NCBI GenBank assembly: GCA_950295325.1
Contig: OX485804.1
Location: 18,722,001-18,786,000 of the forward strand
DNA: 64,000 bases
Direction of reading: 5' to 3'
Origin: Polytrichum commune
Taxonomy: Eukaryota > Streptophyta > Polytrichopsida > Polytrichales > Polytrichaceae
Made by a program: the position numbers and the translations under genes. Below the pieces are notes generated by a model that was not told the DNA's origin, did not search any database, and saw only the letters and a program-made list of their open reading frames with translations. Numbering within the stretch: position 1 is the first letter of the stretch; each line of letters starts with the position of its first letter. Of the stretch, positions 12,889 to 24,600 are shown piece by piece.

Positions 12889-13329
12889 TGCCCCCTTCCC
12901 ACTGACTTTAGCTAAGACTAAAAGTATTTCCTAAAATCCGGGTAAAGCTCCCTCGGTTATAGCGGAGGCATTCAACTATCCCAATGCACCTACAAGAACT
13001 TGCTCCGGAGATTAGCAAGTAGGTTTTAGTTAAGTAACTCGCCTACCTTACCATCGGTTTTGGTTAATGAAGTCCCTCATGCCCTCATAGCTAAGACTAA
13101 AAAGCAACCAATCACAAGGGCGGGAGGCGACACTTTTAAAGGTCCTACATTCTTGCCTCATGTTTAGGTATTGATGGGAGGGTCGATGCTTGAGGCTTAA
13201 AACCTCCACTTTCAAGCCATGCCACATCATTTTCCAATTAGGCTCAACACTAGAAAATGTCGATGGTGTGAAAGCCGGGTTGTTAGAACCAACTTTTAGT
13301 CTTAGCTAAAGTCAGGTGGGAAGGGGGCA
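12889..13329. mobile_element. Harbinger-like MITE with long terminal repeats and TTA duplication
   Basis: The left end is TGCCCCCTTCCCACTGACTT and the right end, read inverted, is TGCCCCCTTCCCACCTGACT. The inverted repeats run about 36 bases to AGCTAAGACTAAAAG with one indel. TTA flanks both sides (12886-12888 and 13330-13332). A subterminal TAGCTAAGACTAAAA copy lies near 13,086-13,105. It is non-coding. A TTA duplication fits PIF/Harbinger, although these TIRs differ from those of the element at 9463. Confidence 0.85.
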
Positions 13330-13612
13330 TTAGCCATTTGAACCTTGTGCAACCAAAATTTGTGGCAAGTTACACACGCCACCCACCTCAACTAGTCTGC
13401 ACCACTTGCACTAATCCCATAAGTTACTTAGGGTAAAATGACATTGCGGCTTAACCTTTGAAAGAAAATTCTCATGTCTCCCTTCACTTAATATAGGATT
13501 AGGTAACAATCCTTGACCATAGATACATAGAACCATATCTATGGTGGATATGTGTTAGGTAGATCTTACCTAACCCTAAAGTAATTTTCCTTTGGGATTA
13601 TATTTTGTTACC

Positions 13613-14590
13613 GGAGAGAGAGTTGACTTTTCAAAACTTGTACAAAGTTTGAACTTCCTCTTTTCAGAGGCCAAATCTTTCAATTTCTTCCTCTTTGCAA
13701 TACAAGGGTGGGTGGGTGGGAGCATCTTCAAGACCCTCTCTATACATGTTTCATGCCTTTTTCTATTTGATAGTATAGTACCTCATTGCATAATAGAGTC
13801 ATTTGCCTAATGTCTCATAGTATGTGTTGTACTACACATATACACTTTGCATACCTAGTTTGCCTTGCAAGAATACATACCTTATTTGGATTTTTTGCTA
13901 TCATATGGTATTCATCTCCTCATGAATGATTTTAACTATCCCATGCTTTGGAAGCTAATTGCCAACCTTCTTGCCTCCTTATCAAGTACATCTAACTATA
14001 ACACCACATGTATGTTGTACTTACTAAGGAGAAGGACCTAGTAACCTCAACCAATATCTGTGCATAAAATGTCATAATCACAATACATCATTGCATTGAC
14101 TGTGTGAAGGGCCTGCCTCACATGTGCCCATGCAACCAACCAACAAACAATTGAGGATTAGTTACGTACACGAGGTAAATAACAGCAGAACCCAGTTGTT
14201 ATCCATGTCACACACACTTAGTTCATTTCAAATGCAACAAAATATTTCCACCTTCAACACTCATTGTAAAACAACATATGGGTGTTCAAACCTGTTCTTT
14301 TGCCATGATTGGGTTACTCCAAGTAGAAAACTCCTCTTGGTGATGAACCCTAGTTACTCTTACTTCAAGCACGTATCTATTACCCTAATGTGTATACCCA
14401 GAGCTCGCCGCACCTCACACTTGCGTGAATGGTAGAAAAGAGGTATTTTTTAGGGTTAAGGGCTTATATTGTAGTACTTACGTATGGTAAGTTCTCGTAA
14501 CCCTATTTTTACTTCATTCATCCGTATCTCTGTTACATCCGTTCCATGGTAAGTATGACTTCTTTCCATGTGTGTAGATATAGTATTATC
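13613..14590. repeat. duplicated block D2, partner of D1
   Basis: This is the second copy of the 1-kb block described for 11,097-12,130, in the same orientation and about 2.5 kb away. The MITE at 12889-13329 lies between the copies. Confidence 0.8.
13706..13720 (+). repeat. G-quadruplex-type tract, four GGG runs
   Basis: GGGTGGGTGGGTGGG sits at the position equivalent to the tract at 11183-11201 in D1. Confidence 0.85.
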
Positions 14591-14690
14591 AGAGTTTATA
14601 TCATTTGTTTTACATAAGAGACCTTCGCTAGGTCTATTAATGTAAAAGTTTAAACTTTAATTTTTATGTAACATGGCATTAGTCAAGAAC

Positions 14691-14695
<5 letters not shown>

Positions 14696-14744
<49 letters not shown>
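14696..14744. repeat. (GA)n microsatellite, about 49 bases
   Basis: This is the longest dinucleotide run in the window. It lies just past duplicated block D2. Confidence 0.95.
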
Positions 14745-14746
<2 letters not shown>

Positions 14747-15089
14747 CAATGTCCTATTGGCCAGTTGTTTATCTAATCAAATGAATCATGGATAGGAAGC
14801 ACCACCTATAAGTGAACTTGAATTGACATTTGGATAGTTGCTTGTATTAAGCAAAACAAATGACTCCCAAGCAAGCTAGTCATTGCAATATACAAATGCT
14901 TGAGAATGGAAGGTAGTCATCTGACACCAAGTAAGTTGGTTACCGCAAACCTTATATGCTTGAGAAATGGAAGGCGATTGTGTGCACATATAAGTTTAGG
15001 GTACCCAATACAAGATTGGGGGGGGGGGCTATGGGGAGAAAACAAATCTCTTATTCGATGTCAATTCATTTAACCATATGAACTAGCAA

Positions 15090-15340
15090 CACTAAATATT
15101 GTATTTAGTGTCATCAATTCCAATTGTGTTGCTCAATACAAAATTTTAAGTTGTCCATGTAGTGTAACCAACACTAAATGTAACCTAACCTTACTTGTCA
15201 TTCCTTGTAAATAAAAATTGGGCATTATAGATTTTCAATGTTGCAATTATTGTCATTCACTAAATGAATTTCCATCTAAATTTCAACGATCCATGATATA
15301 TTTCAGTACATGAATACTAGGATGCATTTTAATTTCTTTT
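15090..15340. mobile_element. left half of a CACTAAATAT-type MITE
   Basis: It begins CACTAAATATTGTATTTAGT and follows the same order of landmarks as the complete copy at 54446-54906, including GGCATTATAG followed by TCAATGTTGCAA and CATCTAAATTTCAACGATCC. It breaks off at about 15,340, where a gag fragment begins. The missing right half appears at about 18,345-18,470. Confidence 0.6.
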
Positions 15341-15343
15341 CCA

Positions 15344-15815
15344 AGGGGGTTTGCTCATGGAGAAGTTGATGTTTTGAATGACTTGAAAAAATATCCAATC
15401 AAACTTGGTTTTGGAGGTTGAGGCTGCAAGCCATATGAAGTTATGTCATTCATTTCTATAGTGGAAGACTTTTTCCCCTTCAAAATACAAGGATGTTGAT
15501 AAGATCAAGGCCACAATGATTTTTATTTAAGACAAGATTCGTGTATGATTTGATGCGTTGAAGAGGGACTGAGAGAATCGTGGCATGGGACGTGTTTCAA
15601 AATGAAGTGTTTTCAAAAAGCTATTTCTTCAACAATTCCTCCTTGACAACTATGGAGAGGACATTCATCAAGGGTTGTATGACTTAAAACATGGAAGTTT
15701 GTCAGTTATCCAATTAAAATCAAAGTTTGATGAGCACATTGTCTATTTTTTCCAATTGGAGTAAAAGTGACACAATTGAATTATTTATTCGCAACTTAAA
15801 GTGTCATTTTCAACT
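15344..15815 (+). pseudogene. retrotransposon gag fragment, inverted partner
   Basis: This stretch is closely related, in opposite orientation, to about 17,235-16,400, including the peptide-coding segment for AHGEVDVLNDLK. It lacks the MITE at 16667-17073, so it shows the empty site. Many stops and frame shifts are present, and only short peptides of the gag can be followed. Together with the minus-strand copy it forms a long imperfect inverted repeat. Confidence 0.65.
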
Positions 15816-15999
15816 TGTGAGCAAATGAAGTTGACACCATATTATGATTGCTACCAAAATCAATGAGAATCATTGAAAAAAAAGAGGGTTTAGAAATCCA
15901 TTAATTTGAAGCACCGTTGGCATTTTGTTCATGTTCATGACTGTAGTTAAGATGTTAAGAACTTCTTCCTTGCTTGGCTAATCATCTCACCCATCATCA

Positions 16000-17440
16000 T
16001 CTTCTTGTTATGACTCTAGTGTTGCTATTCTTATTTTAAAGGTTAGGCATTCAAAACTTTGATGCCTAGACTTATGACACTTGAAGCATAACCCCTTCTT
16101 GACATGATTCTCTTGATCATCCTTGCTCAACATCAAAGTATTATTCCCTTGATTGAACTTTGAAAATTGAGAAGGTTTAGAAGTCTTAGAAAACTTGGCA
16201 GACTTGGAGCTTTAATTGGCAAGATAATTAGACTCTAAGGATTTCTTCCCCTAATTGACGATTATTCCTCTCCATCATGTTATTGACATCACTTTCAAAG
16301 TTCATGGCCAAACCATAAGCTTCATCTAAAGTCTTTGGACTATAAACACTAACTTTAAACATGATTGAATCCTTTAGGTTGCGAACTAATAATTCAATTT
16401 TGTCACTCTCACCCCAATTAGGAAAATAGACAATGTGCTCATCAAACTTTGATTAGAATTGGATAATTAACAAAAGTCCTCGTTTTAAGTCATACAACTC
16501 TTGATGTATGTCCTCTCTATATTTGCCAGGGAGGAATTGTTGAAAGAAAAAACAACTCTTTGAAAACACTCCATGTTGAAATAGGTCATAGTTCACGATT
16601 CTCTTGGTCCTCTTCAAAGTATCAAACCAGATACAAGCCCTATTTTGAAGAAAACCCATTGTGGCCCGTGGGGGGGGTCACTCCATTGTCAAGTTGAACA
16701 CCACGTGCGACCAAAAAAAATCTTCTTTTGGTAAGTTGCATCACCAAAATGGGTCAAAATTTTATCAATTTTTTTTCATGAGTAGATATACACAGTACCT
16801 ATGACATAGTTAAAAGCGGTAACTAAATTTGATGATTTTTTTTTTCATAAAACTTACCGTTTCTAACTAGAATGACACAGAATTGAACTAAAACAATTAC
16901 TAAAAAAAATAAAGATGACTATTTTTTTAAAAAAATACAAAAGATACTATCAATGATTATGCATATGTAGAAAAAATATCATAAATTTAAAAATTATATA
17001 TGGCATGTAATATAGGGGTAGCAAACTTTGTCCGCACGTGGTGTCAACTTGACAATGAAGTGACCTCCCCGTGTTGTGGCCTTGATCTTATCATCATCCT
17101 TGTATCTTGAAGGCAAAGATCTTTCATTATAAAAATGAATGACATAACTTCATGTGGCTTGCAACTTCAACCTTCAAAACTAGGTTTCTTCAAGTCATTC
17201 AAAACATCAACTTCTCCATGAGCAAACTCCTTTGGAAAAGAGGTTAAACTTGACTCCACCTCCCTTGAGATAGGTGGTGTAATTGAAGGGGTCTCCCTTG
17301 GAAAAGGTGGGGTTTTTGGAAAAGTCTCCCTAGGAAGAGGTAGAACTTTAAATTGTGCAATACCTTGGCCTTCCCTCAATGCTACCAAAATTGCTCTTAC
17401 AGTCCTCTTTCTAAACCCTATGTGGGATTCATAATTGTTT
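16000..17440 (-). pseudogene. decayed retrotransposon gag with CCHC knuckle, split by a MITE
   Basis: On the minus strand the order is a proline-rich N-terminal region (17,388-17,167), a capsid-like gag segment around 16,660-16,280 with the pattern W-F-x2-L followed by ELYDLKRG, and a CCHC zinc knuckle CFKCHKSRHQSFEC at about 16,060-16,100. This is the layout of plant LTR-retrotransposon gag proteins. Stops, frame shifts and the inserted element at 16667-17073 break it. A TGATATCA-like sequence near 17,440 could be a decayed primer-binding site, which would put a 5' LTR to the right, but no LTR pair was found. The family (copia or gypsy) is not decided. Confidence 0.7.
16667..17073. mobile_element. 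hAT-like MITE with 8-base target duplication
   Basis: It is flanked by TTGTGGCC at 16659-16666 and 17074-17081. The terminal repeats carry GGTCACTCCATTGTCAAGTT on the left and the inverse of AACTTGACAATGAAGTGACC on the right, over about 38 bases with a few differences. The empty site is preserved in the inverted gag copy near 15,505. An 8-base duplication is typical of hAT elements. It is 407 bases, very AT-rich and non-coding. Confidence 0.85.
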
Positions 17441-18344
17441 TGATATCAGAATGTAACAAACCTTCCACGAGTTTGTTACCAACTTTCACGACACTCCACA
17501 ATAAATAACTATCAATCCAGTAGTGAGTTGAAGACACTCAAGTTGTTTTCTTAATAACATCTAAGTCAAATTATAGACCAACTATATCTTGGTCTAAGTT
17601 CAGCCACCCAACCATAGAGAAGAGATCTCAACAAAAGAGAGCTTCCACCTTCTCTCCCCCGAGTCTTATTCCCCTAAGTTCCCACACCATAGGAACTAGT
17701 AGTCTATCTCTAGTCTTTAACTTTTTATTTCGCGATTAGATCTAGTCCATAGATCTTTAAGTCCTTTTACCTTCTCAATTTGGAGTGGTCTAACTCTAGT
17801 GCAACTCATCTAGAGTTGTCTAACTCTCGTGCACATGTTAAGATAAAAACATGTTATATATGAAGCTTGTTATACCAAACTTTGTTGGCTATATATGTTT
17901 GTAGGACAAAGACTATACATCGACCTCTATGTTTCAAGAGTAAATTTCCTAACCACTTTGCGTTCACAGTTGGACATTACTTGTTCGTGTAATTATTGTT
18001 CGTGTAATTATTGGTCCAATTTATTTAACGTGGATGGTGAAAGCTTGCATACCTTGGACAACTAACCAATTAATTCAACTATTAGTTAACTAGTTGCCTT
18101 TTGTGATTATAGTTGTTTGCAATTTGACATGCCAAAAAATGTAGTTCACTATAGTTGTTCTAAAATCTAGTTGACTATAGTTATATATATCTAGTTAACT
18201 ATAATTGTTCCCTTGAATGTATTGAAAAAAATCTAGTTGACTATAATGGGTTATAGGATAATAAATAGCCATGGACTACCATGAGCAAAGTGTACAACTA
18301 CAATTATAGTCTTTCATAAGAATGAACAGAGGCTCGTGGTTCTA
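17441..18344. other. possible LTR remnant and AT-rich DNA
   Basis: It begins near TGTAACAAACCTTCCACGAG at 17,453, which resembles an LTR end next to the gag remnant. No second copy was found in the window. Short direct repeats occur near 17,990-18,025 (TTCGTGTAATTATTG twice), and AGTTGACTATAG-like motifs recur at 18,080-18,250. Confidence 0.3.
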
Positions 18345-18470
18345 CCGTTTTCTTGTTTCAATAATTGGCATGGATTTCATCCAAATTTCAATCATTCATG
18401 ACAATATTTGTAGACTTATTCATAAGAAGTGTCGTTAGGAAAGTTGCCATAGTGACATAAAGCACATCAA
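18345..18470. mobile_element. right part of a CACTAAATAT-type MITE
   Basis: It matches the right half of the complete copy at 54446-54906: TTTCAATAATTGGCAT, then CTTATTCATAAGAAGTGTC and TTGCCATAGTGACATAAAG. It is truncated before the terminal repeat. It probably belongs to the same original element as 15090-15340, separated by the gag-containing insertion. Confidence 0.55.
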
Positions 18471-19810
18471 TTGGAAATGATGTGTCCTTGATTATCAACA
18501 TGAAACTATGTGGAAACTACCTTGATAAAGTTTTCTTTTTAACTATCTTTTGATAAAGTTTCTACATATGGACACTTAGTGCAAGTAGTGAGAAAGGCAA
18601 GTAGAGTACTCGGTGAGGTGGCAACTCGAGGTTGATCTAACAAGACGTAAGAGACCACTTCATGTGTGTTTGTGATTTTATTTTATTTTACATTGTACTC
18701 TTTTTAAAGATGACATTTCTTTAGTTTTTATAACATAGTCAAGATATACAACTTTATTGGTGATCCCACAGAAGTAATTGTTGGGTTTGATATGATTTTT
18801 AATCTCACTTCTAGTTTGGTTTGTAGTTTCATCTTTGTTTTGACACCGATCAAAAACGTATTGACAATTAGTGTAACCTATACAAAGTTTTCAATATAGG
18901 GTAAGTGACATTATATGTCATTGATATTATTTTGCAATATTATTTTGCACTTGATCCATGTGCCAAATAGGTACTTCACTTTTGGCCTAACATCCATCCC
19001 TTTAATTTTGTGTGTATTCTTTCTTTCTTTTTTGATTTGCCAATAAATACCTAATTAAAAAAGAGGCTTAGGCAATCTATAAAAAACATTATGAAAAATT
19101 AGGCAAATATGTATATGTATATTTACCCATTTAGGCACATATTGCAGCATATCCTACATACAAATCCATGTATTGTAGCTTATTTTTCATTCACTCACAA
19201 CTTTGGGTTGAGCTTTCCAAAGCACCAAATTTCCCAACAATTAGGCATTTTGATGATATTTTTTCTTTCATTTAGGCCATCTAGCCCAATGATTTTCCAA
19301 AAATAACAAGCTTAGATATTTTGAATTTTCCACCCAATCTACTATCAACCTGCAGTAGTGAACAAGATTGGGAGAACCTATGTATATATCCAGTTTAAAA
19401 ATCAACAAACATGCACTTCCAATAACCATAATTGAATCAAGGGAGGTTGGCTTTTCAATTTGGTTTTTGTGTATGTTTCATCGTAGACGATATAATACAA
19501 CAATAGACGCAAAAAACGATCCGAAAGAGCAATACTACCTAATGCAACACAGCTTTGTCGTGTAAATCTAATCGGTAGAAGTGGGAGAACATGAAAAATG
19601 AACCAAGTAACACCCACATACCTTCGGTGAAACGGGATAGTGAGGTAGGAAAAAGTAGTACATGGCTTTCTCTGGTTTTAACAAATTTGGTGTTTTGTAT
19701 TGATGTAGTAACTGGAGCTGATTTTTTGAAAACCAATATATTATTCAGTAATGTATAGATGGCAATTGACATCCTAATTTCAATCATACTTAACACCTTC
19801 AACGCAGTGA
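18471..19810. other. AT-rich intergenic DNA, nothing recognised
   Basis: No gene or element boundary could be supported. Confidence 0.45.
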
Positions 19811-20690
19811 AACAACTATCAAGTCAGAACGATTATGACCATGGCATGCGAGCTTTGAAATCAGAGAATTTTGTGCTTCGTGTGGCTGGTGGTGCTGTGA
19901 AGCAGCAGTTCTCAGGGAAAGGCAAAGGTGTGCTGATGTTGAAATCACTCAAGGATGTCAATGCTCCCAAGTTTCTTGCTCCAGGTGTTCCCATCATGCG
20001 AGGGCATATTGCTCAATTTGGTTCCAGTGCTCGCTGAAGCCTGATTACATTGACATGACCATTGCCACTTGGAACAACTCTTGAACCAGAAAGATCCAGT
20101 CCACTGCATTCTTCCTCAAGAATATTAGAAACAAATTCTCGCTCTCCCTTCCATTCAACCCTCAAAGGACCAAGGAGCCCAAATTGGGCCTCATGGTAAT
20201 TTTAAGTAGGTCTTATAGGGACTTCCTTCTGTCCATATTTGTTTATTTCTTGAACAAAACATGAAAAGTTCTTCAGTGATTCTGGTGATATACATATTTG
20301 GCCCCATTGGAATTATGTCTTTTACAATATGATCAACCGAATCAATCATTTGCAGACCATGACGAGGTGTTGGTCCTTTAGGGGTCAGAGTGAGTACTTC
20401 ATGGGGTAAGCTTCATAGTGATGTTCCAATTGCAGTTTTCATCACTTTTCAGTGTTGATTGAGACAGTGTTTCTGTATGCAGAACTGTCAGCTGTATGAG
20501 AATATTTTGGTGCGCCATGGCCTGATGCTTGCGGGTTATTCTTGCGGAGCCAACACCAAAGCAAATCAGACCCTGGGAATGTCACTCACCAATATGAAAG
20601 AGCAAGGTCTTGAGGAGAAATCGGTGTTTTTTTTATGATGAATCCCAGATCCATCTGTATTGGGCAGTTTGATCCTGTCTGCATTGAAAA
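19811..20690 (+). pseudogene. dynein heavy chain fragment (AAA1-AAA2 region), decayed
   Basis: Successive stretches match the dynein motor in the correct order: YDHGMRALKS and then LKSLKDVNAPKFLAPGVP (end of AAA1), LKPDYIDMTIA after a frame change, LYENILVRHGLMLAGYSCGA near 20,485-20,560 (start of AAA2), and MNPRSICIGQFDPVC at 20,640-20,685. The usual AAA2 P-loop GGKT is changed to GANTK. A stop follows the first segment and frames differ between pieces, so the copy is dead unless unusual introns repair it. Axonemal dyneins power flagella; among land plants they persist in lineages with motile sperm, which informs the organism call. No other dynein exons were recognised nearby. Confidence 0.8.
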
Positions 20691-21640
20691 CAATATTCAA
20701 AAAGACTTGAAAATAGGTTTGGGTCTCCTGGCCCCATTGGAAAACCAGAACCTAAGACATGGTTATGAAATGTAGTCATATAGTAAGGTTAATAATTCAT
20801 GTTTAAGTAAACCTATACAATCTAGGAGCACTAGTCAAAGTATGGAAAAGTGGCCCTAAAGAAAGTTCAGGAAAATAAGAATACAGAACGTAGTGAATTG
20901 AATTCCAGGTGAGCTGACAGCCACTACAGCACCAGATGTGACATGGACCTGTCAAGATGAACATGAATTTTCAGAACAGTATGTGGCCTTGCCACATAAC
21001 CAAAGGAAGAGAGATTCTTACTTCAGGGTTGTTTTGAAAGTCAAAGAAAACAATAAATGTGAGAAACGTCCGCTGCATCACCTGCCATGATGTGCAACGC
21101 GAGTGGGTGAGCATTGAAATATAACATGATCTTGGAAAGACACCCTTCCAGACTATTAGACAACCTTCCACCTTTATGCAAAACTCGAGCAACGTATCTA
21201 CATATGCTCTTTCATAGGTTATGCACTGAGAACGGGCTCACAAAATGTGTCCTATCAAGAAACAATTTGAGGTGAATATGACAGAGAGGCTAACAGAGGC
21301 CCCTGCTACATCTGTTGGCCTGGACTCCATTAATCAGACATGACATGTTCCTCATTCCAAGGTACATTCAGATGTCTATGGCAATCAACACCTCCTCGAA
21401 GCTCTTCTCTAAAATTATCTTTCTTTGATAAGCCTACATGAACTCACTACCTATTCAAACAATTCATGTAAACAATGTGTGTTTCAAGTAACATCTGCTC
21501 AAAAGTATGTCACCTTCAATCCTCTAGTTCTCTATCACTCAATACAACTTCTTCCATATCATCATGTTCCCAAACCTTCACTTAGATGGACTTAGTTCTT
21601 GCTTGTAGACAACTTTAAACCCTAAGTTGATGTTGTTGGC
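20691..21640. other. intergenic DNA between dynein pseudogene and BT1 locus
   Basis: No exon of either neighbour was recognised. The BT1 C-terminal exons would be expected here on the minus strand and are not visible. Confidence 0.4.
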
Positions 21641-21647
21641 ATCTCAC

Positions 21648-24600
21648 CATAATGTCTTCCGCAAAGGCAGATGCTTCAATAAGTAGTTGAAGAAGAAGGT
21701 GGCGAGCATAAGTCCACTCAAGTTCAGCACGTGAGATGTTCCCAATATTGATGACTCCAATTGCAAATTGGTGGTCTGATAGTACAACATTATGGTCGAT
21801 ATATTTGGAATAATGAATTGAGAGACGATGAACCATATTAACAGCCTGCGATGGCACAGGTGGAGACACAACCAACTTGGACATTAGAATGGAACATTGT
21901 TAATTGGGGAAAAATAGAAATGTGGCAAACCTGCACATGTGGACATCGATTTTAGGGATGTGCACTTGTTGTCACCGGCCATTTGATATGAACAAAAGGT
22001 TTTTCTGCAGACATATACTTGAGACACTAATGGACAATTGATACCTCCAGCAGCAAGAAACTTCACAGCAACTACAGTGATATAACAGTAGAAAGAGAGA
22101 GAGAGAGAAGCAATGCACCCTCATCTCAGACCTAGAAACTTAACTGCAACTACGATGATATGGCATGATATCTTATACTTCATGTGTTGAGAGAGAGAGC
22201 ATTCCACCGTTATCTCATCGCTAGTGCACATGCATGACCCACAATACCACAAATGAAACTAGAAGGATGATGCATGGTCGAATTTTCATGACCCACAAAC
22301 CAAAGGAGAAAGAGTCAAACTGCAATATTGTTGGCCTCTTGATGGCATCAAAGAGTGACTGCCATGCTGACTTAATATCATGCAATCTTCGTTGTAGCAG
22401 TCGCCCTTCAAAATCTCCACGGTGATCAAGGTTCAAGTCCAAATCTTCACCAGGGTATTCTCTTCTCTTCAGAATACAGTCCATCTACCAAGGCGAACAA
22501 AAATGAGATTAAAAGTGCAGATACTTTCTCCACTTGACATTCAAAACATTAAGTTGAAATTTTGTGACCACTTTGCAAGCGCAACTTGCTGAAAAGGGAG
22601 ATTCACCTTAAGAAAATCAAAATCCTCCACAGACCTTTCACTTGGATACATGGTGTGTACAACTTGTGTGTTTGGTTTTATCTTTGAAGTGGTTGTATTT
22701 AATTCAGGTGTTTCCTTTTCCAGTCCATCACTGCCTATTTGGATCCAGTCCTCATCCCCTTGGATACCATTTTCAAATGTTTCATTTGAATTCGTTTTCA
22801 GAACTTTCTCAATCCATTCTGGAGAAGCAATAGATTTAATGTGCACGATTAGTCACACAACCTGATTTCAGATGACTTGCAAATTGCTTGTACCATCAAT
22901 CTAATACTTCGAGCATTGTTAACCATATCGAAACACGGGGTTTTAGCACTGACGGATATACTTGACCAACAATGTGGTAGATTATTGTTTTAACCAAGAC
23001 TGCAACGATCAAAATCTTATTCCTACTGAGCCGTGGTTTGCAGTTTGACATGTGCTAATTCTTTGATGATGATAATAACTAGGGTTGTTTCTGTCTATGC
23101 AACAGGCGTACTAGGTGATGGACTTGATTATGGAGGGGTAAATTTAGTGTCAGTAGGTGAAGGTGGTCATGGGCATAGGGTGCAACAACAGCTTGTAGGG
23201 AAGGTTTGTGAACAACTCTAGAATCAGCAACGTTTTCAAACTCACCAGGATCCAGATCATGTGTCCAAGGCAGCCTGACGGTGGCGACAGCATCACTGTA
23301 ATAAACTGGTCTGCTTTTGGAGAATCCTTGCAGCTTCATGTTATCCAAATATTCATCCTCATCATCATGAAAACTTAACATGCCAAAATAATCTGCAACC
23401 AAGTTTGTTGTTTTCGGAACATCGATGTCCAATACTTCCCCATCGTCGTCCTCATGTATGTTACAACTTCCCTCATCAATAGACATGGCCACTTGATCTA
23501 ATGTCGTGTCGTCTATCATTCCGCAAGCCAAGAGCTGCAACAGTGGGAAGAGTGATAAGAGGAGGAAAATGCCCTCCACATTTAGAACTGCTAGACCTAG
23601 CCCACCGCATATGCTGCCAATAATGCCTCCAAATGTCATGGCAAGCCCGGATATTGTCTGTAGGTCTCCAGCAGGCTTAGCCCTGCAAGCCAAGCTCACA
23701 AATTGTATATTGTGATCAATTCTCTATATATCTACGGTGCATGTGGCCTGAAACAGTGGGCGGTTTCTGGGCAGAATCAAGGCGATTATTGACTAAGAGT
23801 AGAGAACACGCTAAACAAAAGACAAGAATAAATTAACAACTCCAATCCTATAATACCATCAGAACTCGCTAGCTGGAGACTCTTGATGTAGAACTAAATT
23901 CAGTAATACTTGATTTCTCCAAAGACGAGAGATACAACGACACCCACCATAGCCGTACCCGCATTTTGGGAGGTAAGCAACACATTCAGAGTCACATAGG
24001 ATGTTCTAGAAGGTGCCATGCGTGCAGAATGCAAGCCAAGAAAGGCAAGTTAATACGCCACGGCAGGGCTTGCTCAAGAAATTCCGAGTGAGACTTATTC
24101 AACCATTCCTTGGGGAAATATGGTAGGTGAACAAGACTGCTTGCTGTGAGTCAAAAGTCTTAGGGTAACTTACGCCTTCACTACTCTGGTGCACTATTGT
24201 CAGCACTGTGTTCGTGGCAGAAAAGGACAATAATAATAATAATATTAAACTTATGCGCATGCTTCTTGCAGAAGCAAACATGAATAAGAGACTCTTCACC
24301 CTCAGGCTACTGCCACCTTTCAGTAGTGGGCTTTATCACAGGATCCACCATCATTGTAGACCAATTCAATTACACTTGTCGAAGGCAGGGTTACATCTAC
24401 TATTAACCAGAATCTTGCTTGTTAACGAAAACTTACCCGATGGCAGGCTTAATGCTCCAGGGTATGAAGGCTGTGGAAACCACAATTTGGGGGGTGGAAG
24501 TGCGAAGGCGAAGTCTGTGTCTCATTTGAGATGATACACCCATCCATGCAAACGAACGAAAACCCTGCACAAAGAAGATTCACGCAAGTAATCGTTCGTA

